From Mycolicibacterium grossiae (GTDB taxonomy: Bacteria > Actinomycetota > Actinomycetes > Mycobacteriales > Mycobacteriaceae), in assembly GCF_008329645.1 (NCBI RefSeq), contig NZ_CP043474.1:310001-374000 (forward strand): a DNA stretch of 64,000 bases, read 5' to 3'. The notes beneath the pieces are model-generated. The model was not told the origin of the DNA. It was given only the letters and a program-made list of their open reading frames with translations, and did not search any database. Shown in pieces: positions 19,749-31,955 of the stretch; position 1 is the stretch's first letter; every line of letters starts with the position of its first letter. The position numbers and the translations under genes are program-made.

Positions 19749-22700
19749 AGCACGCTGACGATCGTGATCGTCATCTTGGCGTCGGCGCTGCTGACGTTCT
19801 GCTGGTCCCGGGTGGCGAAGGTGAACGTCCACGTGCCGAGGCTGACGAGCCCGGTGATGTCCCACTTCACGCTCTGCAGCGCGGTTTGGTAATCGGCCGT
19901 CGATGCCGTCCCCGACAAGGTCAGCGTCCGGGTCGACGAACTCCACGCCGCGGTGATGCCGCTGCCCGCGGGGATCGTCACCGTCAGATTGTCCGAGGCG
20001 CCGACGAGCACTCCCCCGGTCACCTTCACCGTCGCCTGGGTGAGCTTGCTCGAGTCGTCGGCGATCGTCAGCTGCGGGTCGAGCGTCTTCGGAAGGGCGC
20101 TGCCCGCGAGGGAGATGCTGAGGCTCGACGGCGACAGCGACAGCAGCGGCGCGGCATTGCCGATCACCGAGGCGGTGAACGGTAGCGACGTCCCGGTCAG
20201 GTTCTGCTGGTCGGTCACGTCCATCGTGAACGTCCGCAGCCCGAGGAGCGCCGACGTCGTCGTCGCGAACGTGACCGATCGCAGCGCCTGCTGGTACTGC
20301 TCGACGGTGGCGGTTCCGGTCAGCGTGAGCACCCCGGTGGCCGCGTCGTAGCTGCCGGTGATGCCGTTGGCCGCCGTGAACGCCAGCGCGTCGCCGGTCT
20401 GCCGGCCGCTGGTGATCCGGACCGTCGCCCCCTTGATCTGCGAGGAGTCGTCGGCCACGACGACGAACCGGTCGAGCACCACCGGGTCGTTGCCCGCGAC
20501 GTACGGAATCGCGTTGAGCAGCGACCCGACGACGAGGGGTGTCTGGTTCGCCAGCACGCTGACCGCCACGGTGCCCGGTAGGCTCGCCGCGCCCTGGACG
20601 TCGGTGACCACCACCGTGACCACCCGGATGCCCTGCGTCGCAGCCGAACCCGTGCCGAACGTCACCGCCCGCAGCGCGGCCTGGTAGTCGGCGGCGCTCG
20701 CGCTGCCGCTGAGGGTGAGCGTCCCGGTGGCGGCGTCCCAGCTGGCGCCGATGCCGGCCACCGATCCGGTGTAGGCGAGCGTGTCGGCGGCGGTCCGGCC
20801 GGTGCCGATGGTCACGGTGGCCCCGGACATCGTGGCCGACGTCAGGTCCGCGACGGTGAGCGTCGGGTCGAGGGCGATCGCCGTCGTCCCGGCATTGTAG
20901 GTCCGTCCGAGCGACGTCGTCACCAGCGGCGGCACGTTGACGATCGGCGGCAACGCCACCACGGTGATGGCGACGACGCCGGGCACGCTCGCGACGCCGT
21001 CGGCGACGACGGCGATCGTGGCCGACCGCAGACCGGCCAGCGCGGTCGACGACGACGCGAACGTCACCGATCGCAACGCACTCTGGTAGTCCGCGATGCC
21101 GGCGGCGCCCGTCAGGGTGAGCGTGCCGGTCGCCGCGTTCCACTGCGACGCGATCCCGGGCACGGTTCCGGTGTAGGCCAGGACGTCGCGGGCGGGGTCG
21201 AAGCCGACGCCGCCGAGTGTGACCGTGGCGCTGGTGACCGTCGTCGAGTCGACGTCGACCACCGTCAGCACCGGGTCGAGGACGATGGCGCTCCCCCCCG
21301 CGGTGTACAGCTTGACCGCCGACGTGGCGACCACCGACGGCACGTTGCCCGAGGCCGGTATGGACGCCACCGTCACGGTCACGACGCCGGGCAGGCTGGC
21401 GGCACCGTCGGCGGTCAGGACGACCGTCACGGTCTTGACGCCCGCGGTCGCGGTGGAGGCGAACGTCACCGACCGCAGCGCGGCCTGGTACTGCGCGACG
21501 GTCGCCGCTCCGGTGAGGGTCAGCGTTCCCGTCGCGGCATCCCACGCCGACGTGAGCGGACCCGAGTAGGCGAGGCTGTCGGCCCCGTTGGCATAGCCGG
21601 TGCCGATGGTGAGCGTGGCCTTCGTCGCCGTGGTGGAGTCGGCGTCGATGATCGTCATCGCGCCGTCGAGGGTTACCGGTGTGCCGCCGGAGACGTAGAG
21701 CTTGACCGGCGTGGTCGCCACGACGGACGGCGCACTGGTGGGTACCGGCAGCGACGCGACGGTGACGGCGACGACGCCGGGCGTGCTCGGAATTCCGTTG
21801 GCGGTCAGGACGATCGACACCGTCTTGGCGCCCGCGAGCGCGTCGGAGGCGAACGTGACCGACCGCAGCGCCGCCTGGTAGTCCGCGATCGACGCCGTGC
21901 CGCTCAGCACGAGCGTGCCGGTCGCCGCGTCCCAGGTACCGGTGATCGACCCGCTGTCCGCGAACGCCAACCGGTCGGCGCCCTGCACGTAGGTCGGCGA
22001 GTCGACGCGGACCGTCGCACCGGTGGCCGTGGTCGAATCCGCGTCGACGATCACGAGATTCGCGTCCAGCGTCACCGGCGAACCCCCGGCGGTGTAGAGC
22101 TTGACCGGCGTCGCGGCGACGACCGACGGCACGTTGCCGGACACCGGCAGCGCGGCGACGGTCACGGCCACCGCACCCGGCACGCTGTCGACTCCGTCGG
22201 CGGTCACGACGATCGACACGGTCTTCAGGCCGGCCGGCGCCGTGGACGCGAACGTGACGGCGCGCAGCGCCGCCTGGTAGTCCGCGACCGTGCCGGCGCC
22301 GGTCAGCGTCAAGGTGCCCGTCGCGGCGTCCCAGCTCTTCGTCAGCGGGCCCGAATAGTTCAGCGCGTCCACGCCGTTGGCGTAGCCGGCGCCGATCGTC
22401 ACGGTCGCCTTCGTGACGCCCGTGGAGTCGACGTCGATGATCGTCACCGCGCCGTCGAGCACGACCGGTGTCCCGCCGGCGGTGTAGAGCTTCACCTGCG
22501 TCGTGGCCACCACGCCCGGCGCGCTCGACGGCGTCGGCAGGGCCAGCACCGTCACGGCCACCGCGCCCGAAACGCTGTCGATGCCGTCCGCGGTGACGAC
22601 GATCGAGACGGTCTTCAGTCCGGCCGGCGCGGTCGAGGAGAACGTCACCGATCGCAGGGCCGCCTGGTATTCGGTCACCGTGCCGGCACCGGTCAGCGTC

Positions 22701-25700
22701 AACGTTCCCGTCGCAGCGTCCCAGCTCTTCGTCAGCGGTCCCGAGTAGTTCAGCACGTCGACGCCGTTGGCGTAGCCGGCGCCGATCGTCACGGTCGCCT
22801 TCGTGACGCCCGTCGAGTCGACGTCCACGATCGTCACGGTGGCGTCCAGCACCACCGGCGACCCGCCCGAGGTGTACAGCTTCACCGGCGTCGTCGCCAC
22901 CACACCCGGCGCACTCGTGACCACGGGCAAGGACGCGATGGTCACCGCGACCAGGCCCGGGGCGCTCGCGACGCCGTTGGCGGTCACGACGATCGAGACC
23001 GTGCGGACGCCGGCCACCGCGTCGGAGGCGAAGGTCACCGACCGCAGCGCGGCCTGGTAGTCGGCCAGCGACGCGGTGCCGGTGAGCGTCAGGACGCCCG
23101 TCTGGGCGTTCCACGATCCGGTGATCGTCGCGGTGTCCGCGAACTGCAGCCGATCGCGCACGGCGTCGTAGGTCGCCGCATCGATGGTGACGGTCGCCGC
23201 GGTCGCGGTCGTCGAATCCGCATCGACCAGCGTCACGTTCGCGTCGAGGACCGACGGGGCGCCACCGGAGGTGTACAGCTTCACCGGGGTCGTCGCGACG
23301 ACCCCGGGCAGGTTGCCCGACACCGGCAGCGCCGCGACGGTCACCGCGACCGCACCCGGCAGGCTGTCGACGCCGTCGGCCGTCACCACGATCGCCACGC
23401 TCTTCACCCCGGCCGGGGCGGTCGACGAGAACGTCACCGACCGCAGTGCGGCCTGGTAGTCCGCGACGGTGCCGGCGCCGGTCAGCGTCAGCGTGCCGGT
23501 CGTCGCATCCCAGGTCTTCGTCAACGGACCCGAATAATTCAGCACGTCAACGCCATTGGCGTAGCCGGTGCCGATCGTCACCGTGGCCTTGGTGACACCG
23601 GTCGAGTCGACGTCGACGATCGTCACCGTGCCGTCGAGCACGACCGGCTGGCCACCGGAGGCGTAGAGCTTCACCGGCGTCGTGGCGATCACGCCGGGTG
23701 CGCTCGAGGGCGCCGGAAGGGCTGCCACGGTGACGGCCACCAGACCGGGCGCACTCGGGACGCCGTCGGCGGTCACGACGATCGACACGGTGCGCACACC
23801 GGCCGGCGCGGTCGAGGAGAACGTCACCGACCGCAGGGCCGCCTGGTAGTCGGCCACCGTGCCGGCACCGGTCAGCGTCAACGTGCCGGTCGCGGCATCC
23901 CAGGTCTTCGTCAACGGACCCCAGTAGTCCAGCACGTCAACGCCGTTGGCGTAGCCGGCGCCGATCGTCACGGTCGCCGTGGTGACCCCCGTCGAGTCGA
24001 CGTCGATGATCGTCACCGCGCCGTCGAGCACCGTCGGCGTGCCGCCGGACGTGTACAGCTTGACCGGCGTCGTCGCCACGACCGACGGAGCGCTACCGGG
24101 CACGGGCAGGGATGCGACGGTGACGGCCACGACGCCGGGAAGGCTGGGCACGCCGTTCGCGGTCAGCACGATCGTCACGGTCTTCAGACCGGCGAGCGCG
24201 TCCGAGGCGAACGTCACCGACCGCAGCGCAGCCTGGTAGTCGGCCAGCGACGCCGTGCCGGTCAGCGTCAGCACGCCGGTCGCCGCGTCCCAGGTGCCGG
24301 TGATCGCGGCGGTATCCGCGAAGGCCAGCCGGTCGGTCGCGGCGTCGTAGCCGTCGATGCGCACGGTGGCACCGCCGGCCGTCGCCGAATCGGCGTCCAC
24401 CACGGTGACGTTGGCGTCCAGGGCCACCGGCGCACCGCCGCCGGTGTACAGCTTCACCGGGGTGGTCGCCACGACCGACGGCAGGTTCGCCGCGGCGGGC
24501 AGCGTCGCCACCGTGACCGCCACCAGCCCCGGCACGCTGGTCATGCCGTCGGCGGTCACGGTGATGGACACCGTCTTCACGCCGGTGGACGCCTCGGAGG
24601 CGAACGTCACCGAGCGCAGGGCGGCCTGGTACTCGGCTACCGAAGCCGTGCCGCTCAACGTGAGCGTCCCGGTCGCCGCATCCCACGTCCCGGTGAGCGG
24701 TCCGGTGTAGGCCAGTACGTCGTCGCCGGCGACGTAGCCGCCGATGGTGAGCGTCGCCTTCGTCACGGTGTCGGAGTCGACGTCGACGATCAGGACGGAG
24801 CCGTCCAGCACCACGGGCGCACCACCGGAGGTGTACAGCTTCACCGGCGTCGTCGCGACGAGCGATGGGGTGTTCGCGGGCACCGGCAACGACGCGACGG
24901 TCACCGCGACCGCACCCGGCAGGCTGTCGACGCCGTCGGCCGTCACGACGATCGTCACGGTCTTCAGCCCAGCCGGCGCCGTCGAGGAGAACGTGACGGT
25001 GCGCAGCGCCGCTTGGTAGTCCGCGACGGTGCCGGCGCCGGTCAGCGTCAGCGTGCCGGTCCCGGCGTCCCATGTTCCGGTCAGCGGACCCGAATACGTC
25101 AGCACGTCAACGCCGGTCGCGTACCCAGCGCCGATCGTCATCGTGGCCTTGGTGACGCCGGTGGAATCGGCGTCGACGAGGGTGACCGTGCCGTCGAGCA
25201 CGACCGGCTGGCCTCCGGCGGTGTAGAGCTTCACCGGCGTCGTCGCGACGATCGTCGCCAGGTTGCCGGTCGCCGGCAGCGAGGCCACCGTGACCGCGAC
25301 GACGCCCATGGTGCTGCCGACGCCGTCGGCGCGCACCTCGATGGCCACGGTCTTGGCCCCGGCAAGCGCATCGGAGGCGAAGGTCACCGTCCGCAGCGCC
25401 GCCTGATACTGCGCGATCGTGGCCGCGCCGCTGAGCGTCAGGACGCCGGTCTGGGCGTCCCAACTGCCGGTGATCGACCCGGTGTCGGCGAAGGCCAGCC
25501 GGTCCCGGGTCGGGTCGTAACCCGCCGTGACGGTCACCGTCGCACCGGTCGCGGTCGTCGAATCCGCATCGACCAGCGTCACGTTCGCGTCGAGGACCGA
25601 CGGGGCACCACCGGAGGTGTACAGCTTCACCGGGGTCGTCGCGACGACCCCGGGCAGGTTGCCCGACACCGGCAGCGCCGCGACGGTCACCGCCACGACA

Positions 25701-28700
25701 CCCGGCAGGCTGTCGACGCCGTCGGCCGTCACCACGATCGCCACGCTCTTCACCCCGGCCGGGGCCGTCGACGAGAACGTCACCGACCGCAGGGCCGCCT
25801 GGTAGTCCGCAACGGTGCCGGCACCGGTCAGCGTCAGCGTGCCGGTCGTCGCATCCCAGGTCTTCGTCAACGGACCCGAATAATTCAGCACGTCAGAACC
25901 ATTGGCGTATCCCGTGCCGATCGTCACCGTGGCCTTGGTGACACCGGTCGAGTCGACGTCGACGATCGTCACCGTGCCGTCGAGCACGACCGGCTGGCCA
26001 CCGGAGGTGTAGAGCTTCACCGGCGTGGTCGCGACGACACCCGGCGCGCTGGTGAGAGCGGGCAGCGTCGCGACCGTCACCGCGACGACGCCGGCCGCGC
26101 TGGCGGCGCCGCCGGCGGTCACCACGATCGACACCGTCTTGGCTGCGGCGAGCGCATCGGAGGCGAACGTCACCGACCGCAGCGCCGCCTGATACTCGGC
26201 GATCGTGGCCGTGCCGCTGAGCGTCAGGACGCCGGTCTGCGCGTCCCAACTGCCGGTGATCGACCCGGTGTCGGTGAACGCCAGCGCGTCCCGGGCCGGG
26301 TCGTAACCCGCCGTGACGGTCACCGTCGCCTTCGTCGCCGTCGGCGAATCCGCATCGAGGACCGTGACGTTGGCGTCGAGGACGACGGGCGCGCCGCCCG
26401 CGGTGTAGAGCTTCACGGGGGTGGTGGCGACCACGGGCGGTGCGGTGGTCGGGACCGGCAGGGCGGCCACCGTCACCGCGATGGCGCCGGCGGCACTGTC
26501 GACGCCGTCGGCCGTGAGGACGATCGTCACCGTCCTCACCCCGACGAGGGCCGTCGAGCTGAGCGTGACGGAACGCAGCGCCGCCTGATACTCGGCGACG
26601 GACGCGGTGCCGGTAAGGGTGAGGACGCCGGCTTGCCCGTTCCAGGTGCCGCTGATCGACGCGGTGTCGACGAAGGACAGCCGGTCGGTCAGTTGGCTGT
26701 AGGTGAGCGGATCGAAGCGGACGATCGCACCCGTCGCGGTGGTCGAGTCCGCGTCGACGATGGTGACGTTCGCGTCCAGCGTCACGGGCGCGCCGCCGCC
26801 GGTGTACAGCTTCACCGGCGTCGTCGCCACGACCGACGGCAGATTCCCCGACACCGGCAGTGCGGCGACCGTCACCGCCACCAGACCGGGTGCGCTGTCG
26901 ACGCCGTCGGCGGTCACCACGATCGACACCGTCTTGACACCCACCGACGCCGTCGAGGCGAAGGTCACCGACCGCAGCGCCGCCTGGTAGTCGGCCAGCG
27001 TTCCCGCGCCCGTCAGCGTCAGGGTGCCGGTCTGGGCATCCCACGCCTTGGTCAGCGGCCCGGAATAAGCAAGCGTGTCAACGCCGTTCGAATAGCCGGC
27101 GATGGTCACGGTCGCCTTGGTGACCGACGTCGAGTCGACGTCGACGATCGTCACCGTGCCGTCGAGCACGACCGGCTGGCCACCGGAGGTGTAGAGCTTC
27201 ACCGGCGTCGTGGCGACCACGCCCGGCGCGCTCGAGGGCACCGGAAGGGCCGCCACGGTGACGGCCACCAGACCGGGCGCACTCGGGACGCCGTCGGCGG
27301 TCACGACGATCGACACGGTGCGCACACCGGCAGGGGCGTCGGAGGCGAACGTCACCGACCGCAGCGCGGCCTGATAGTCGGCGACCGTTCCAGCGCCGGT
27401 CAACGTCAACGTGCCGCTCGCGGCATCCCACGTGCCGGTCAGCGGACCCGTGTAGCCCAGCCTGTCGACGCCGGCGACGTAGCCACCGATGGTCATCGCG
27501 GCCTGCGAGACGGTGGTCGAGTCGGCGTCGACGATGGTGACGTTTCCGTCCAGCGTCACCGGCGCACCACCTGCGGTGTACAGCTTCACCGGGGTCGTCG
27601 CCACGACCGACGGCAAATTCCCCGACATCGGCAATGCGGCGACCGTCACTGCCACCAGACCGGGCGCACTCTGCACGCCGTCGGCCGTCACCACGATCGA
27701 CACCGTCTTGACACCCACCGACGCCGTCGAGGCGAACGTCACCGACCGCAGCGCCGCCTGGTAGTCCGCCAGCGTTCCCGCGCCCGTCAGCGTCAGGGTG
27801 CCGGTCTGGGCATCCCACGTCTTCGTCAGCGGCCCCGAATAGTTCAGCGCATCATCGCCGTTGACGTATCCGCCGATCGTCACCGTCGCCTTGGTCACGG
27901 TCCCGGAGTCGACGTCGATTAGCGTCACCGTGCCGTCGAGCACGACCGGCTGGCCACCGGAGGTGTACAGCTTCACCGGCGTCGTCGCCACCACCGACGG
28001 CGCACTCGACGGCACCGGAAGCGCGGCCACCGTCACCGCGACGAGGCCGGGCACACTGGTTTCCCCGTCGGCGGTGACGGTGATCGACACCGTCTTGACC
28101 CCGGCCAGGGCGTCGGAGGCGAACGTCACCGACCGCAGCGCGGCCTGGTACTCGGCAAGGGACGCGGTACCGCTCAAGGTCAAGGTCCCGGTGGCCGCAT
28201 CCCACGTCCCGGTGATGGTGGCCGTGTCCGAGAACGCCAGCCGGTCGGTCACCCCGTCGTAGCCACCGATGCGCAGCGTCGCACCACTGGCCGTGGTCGA
28301 ATCCGCGTCGGCCAGGACGAGGTTGGCGTCGAGGACCGCGGGCGTGCCACCGCTGGTGTAGAGCTTCACCGGCGTCGTGGCGACCACCGGGCGCAGATTG
28401 CCCAGGACGGGCAGTGCGGCCACGGTGACGGCGATGACGCCGGCGAGGCTGGTGACGCCGTCCGCGGCCACGGTCATCGACACGGTCTTCACGCCGACGA
28501 GCGCGTCCGAGGCGAACGTCACCGACCGCAGCGCGGCCTGGTACTCCGCGAGGGACGCGTCCCCGATCAGCGTCAGGGTGCCGGTGGCCACGTCCCAGGT
28601 CCCGGTGATGGCGGCGGTGTTCGCGAAGGCCAGCCGGTCCGTCGCGGCGTCGTAGCCGTCGATGCGCACGGTCGCACCGCCGGCCGTGGTCGAATCCGGG

Positions 28701-31700
28701 TCGAGGAGTGTGACGTTCGCATCGAGGACCACCGGCGTGCCGCCGGCGGTGTACAGCTTCACCGGCGTCGTCGCCACCACCGACGGCAGGTTGCCGGGTA
28801 CCGGTAGCGCCGCGACCGTGACGGCGACCAGTCCGGGGAGGCTGGTCTGCCCGTCGGCGGTGACGGTGATCGACACCGTCTTGACCCCGGCCAGGGCGTC
28901 GGAGGCGAACGTCACCGACCGCAGCGCGGCCTGGTACTCGGCAAGGGACGCGGTACCGCTCAAGGTCAAGGTCCCGGTGGCCGCATCCCACGTCCCGGTG
29001 ATGGTGGCCGTGTCCGAGAACGCCAGCCGGTCGGTCACCGCGTCGTAGCCACCGATGCGCAGCGTCGCACCACTGGCCGTGGTCGAATCCGCGTCGGCCA
29101 GGACGAGGTTGGCGTCGAGGACCGCGGGCGTGCCACCGCTGGTGTAGAGCTTCACCGGCGTCGTGGCGACCACCGGGCGCAGATTGCCCAGGACGGGCAG
29201 TGCGGCCACGGTGACGGCGATGACGCCGGCGAGGCTGGTGACGCCGTCCGCGGCCACGGTCATCGACACGGTCTTCACGCCGACGAGCGCGTCCGAGGCG
29301 AACGTCACCGACCGCAGCGCGGCCTGGTACTCCGCGAGGGACGCGTCCCCGATCAGCGTCAGGGTGCCGGTGGCCACGTCCCAGGTCCCGGTGATGGCGG
29401 CGGTGTTCGCGAAGGCCAGCCGGTCCGTCGCGGCGTCGTAGCCGTCGATGCGCACGGTCGCACCGCCGGCCGTGGTCGAATCCGGGTCGAGGAGTGTGAC
29501 GTTCGCATCGAGGACCACCGGCGTGCCGCCGGCGGTGTACAGCTTCACCGGCGTCGTGGCCACCACGCCCGGCGCACTCGACGGCACCGGCAGCGCGGCC
29601 ACCGTGACGCCGATCAGTCCGGGCAGGCTGGTGACGCCGTCGGCGGTCAGCACGATCGACACCGTCCGCACTCCCGCGAGCGCGTCGGACGCGAACGTCA
29701 CCGACCGCAGCGCGGCCTGGTACTCCGCGAGTGACGCGTCCCCGGTCAGCGTCAAGGTGCCGGTGGCCGCATCCCACGTCCCGCTGATGGTTGCCGTGTT
29801 CGCGAACGCCAACCGGTCGGTCACCGCGTCGTAGCCGCCGATGCGCACCGTCGCACCGGTCGCGGCGGTCGAATCCGCATCCACCAGCGTCACGTTGGCG
29901 TCGAGGACCGACGGCGTCCCGCCACCGGTGTAGAGCTTCACCGGGGTCGTCGCCACCACCGCGGGTAGGTTCCCGTTCCCCGGAAGCGCGGCGATCGTCA
30001 CCGCGACGAGCCCGGGCACGCTCGGCACGTCGTCGGCGGTCACCACGATCGACACCGTCCGCAGCCCCACCGGCGACGTCGAGGCGAACGTCACCGAGCG
30101 CAGCGCCGCCTGATACTGGGCGACCGACGCGGTTCCGCTCAGCGTCAGCACGCCCGTGGCCGCGTCCCAGGACGACTGCAGCGGACCCGAATACGCCAGC
30201 GTGTCAGCGTCGTTGACGTAACCGCCGATCGTGACGGTCGCCTTCGTGGCGTTCGCCGAGTCGACGTCGACGATCGTCACCGCGGCGTCCAACACCACCG
30301 CCGTCCCGCCCGAGGTGTACAGCTTCACCGGCGTCGTGGCCACCACCGACGGCGCACTCGACGGCACCGGCAGCGCGGCCACCGTCACGCCGATCAGTCC
30401 GGGCAGGCTGGTGACGCCGTCGGCGGTCACGGTGATCGACACCGTCTTGACCCCGATCGGCGCATCCGAGGCGAACGTCACGGACCGCAGCGCCGCCTGG
30501 TACGCGGCGATCGATGCAGCCCCGGTGAGGGTGAGCGTGCCGGTGGTCGCATTCCACGTCCCGGTGATCGTCGCGGTGTCGGCGAAGGCCAGCCGATCGG
30601 AGCCGGGCGCGTAGCCGAGTGCGTCGATGCGCACCGTGGCACCGGTCGCCGTGAGCGAATCCGCGTCCACCAGCGTCACGTTCGCGTCGAGGACCACCGG
30701 AGTCCCGCCGGCGGTGTAGAGCTTCACCGGCGTGGTGGCCACGACCGACGGGAGATTCGTCGGTACCGGCAGCGACGCCACCGTCACCGCGACCAGACCC
30801 GGCAGGCTGGTGACGCCGTCGGCGGTCACGGTGACCGAGACCGTCTTGACCCCGACGAGCGCGTCGGAGGCGAACGTCACCGACCGCAGCGCCGCCTGGT
30901 ACGCGGCGACCGACGCGACGCCCGTCAGCGTCAGGGTGCCGGCCTGGGCGTCCCACGATCCGGTGATCGCCGCGGTGTCCGCGAACGCCAGCCGGTCGGT
31001 GCCTGCCACGTAGGTCAGCGGGTCCAGGCGCAGTACGGCCTTCGTCGCAGTGGTCGAGTCCGCGTCCACGATGGTCAGATTGGCGTCCAGCACCACCGGC
31101 GTTCCGCCCGCGGTGTACAGCTTCACCGGCGTCGTCGCGACCACCGACGGGATGCTCCCGGGCAATCCGAGGACGGTGACGGCCACCAGCCCGGGCAGGC
31201 TCGTCCCGTCGAGCGCGTCGGTCGCGGTGATGGACACCGTCCGCAGGCCGATGAGCGCCGTCGACGATGTGCCGAACGTGACGGCTCGCAGCGCCGCCTG
31301 GTACTGGGCGACGGTGGCTTCGCCCGAGAGGGTGAGCGTGCCGGTCGCGGCGTCGTAGGCCGCCACGATCGGATTGCCCGTCAGCGGCGCGTAGGACAGC
31401 GTGTCCCCGGGCGTGAAGCCGGCGCCGATCGTCACGGTGGCGCCCGTGAGGGTCGACGAGTCGAGGTCGACCACGGTGAGCAGCGGGTTGAGCGGGTTCG
31501 GTGGGCTCCCCGCGGTGACGACGGGGCCCACCGGAACGGTGACGACGAGCGGTGGCGCGTTGACGCCCAGCATCGTGACGGCGACGAGCGCGGGCAGGCT
31601 GGTCAGGTTCTGCTTGTCCGTGACGGCGATGAGGACGGCCTTGGCGCCGACGAGCGTCGCGGCGGTGGACGCGAACGTCACCGAGCGCAGTGCGGCCTGG

Positions 31701-31955
31701 TACTGCGCGGCGGTCGCCTCGCCGGACAGCACGAGCACGCCGTTGGTGGCATCCCACGTGGCCGTGATCGGGTTGCCCGCGATGGGGGTGTACGCGAGGA
31801 CGTCACCCTGGGTGTAGCCGACGCCGATCTTCACCGTCGCGCCGGACATGGTGGGTGAGTCGACGTCGGTGACGAGGAGACCGGAGTCGAGGACGACGGG
31901 TCCACTGTTCGGCGTCACGACCGGTCCGACCACCGTCGTCACGACCACGGGCGGT
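19745..31955 (-). repeat. Tandem array of 31 protein-coding repeats (about 393 bases each)
   Basis: The whole 3' part of the giant gene is one uninterrupted tandem array. Central copies alternate between two subtypes. Type A: VVLDGTVTIVDVDST, GYANGVDVLNYSGPLTKTWD, GAGTVADYQ, FSSTAPAG. Type B: VLDANVTLVDADSTTATG, YDAATDRLAFADTAAITGTW, TASLADYQ, FASDALAG. The effective unit is therefore a dimer of about 262 residues (786 bases). Confidence 0.92.

Noticed and set aside
25013..27922. Long plus-strand open frame of about 970 codons, and many shorter ones, opposite the giant gene
   Set aside because: They are antisense to the repeat array; their regularity mirrors the repeat, and the encoded peptides are His/Arg/Gly-rich with no family features.
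19745..31955. Repeat array considered as CRISPR or non-coding tandem repeat
   Set aside because: Units are about 393 bases, in frame, and encode conserved protein motifs; there are no short repeats with unique spacers.
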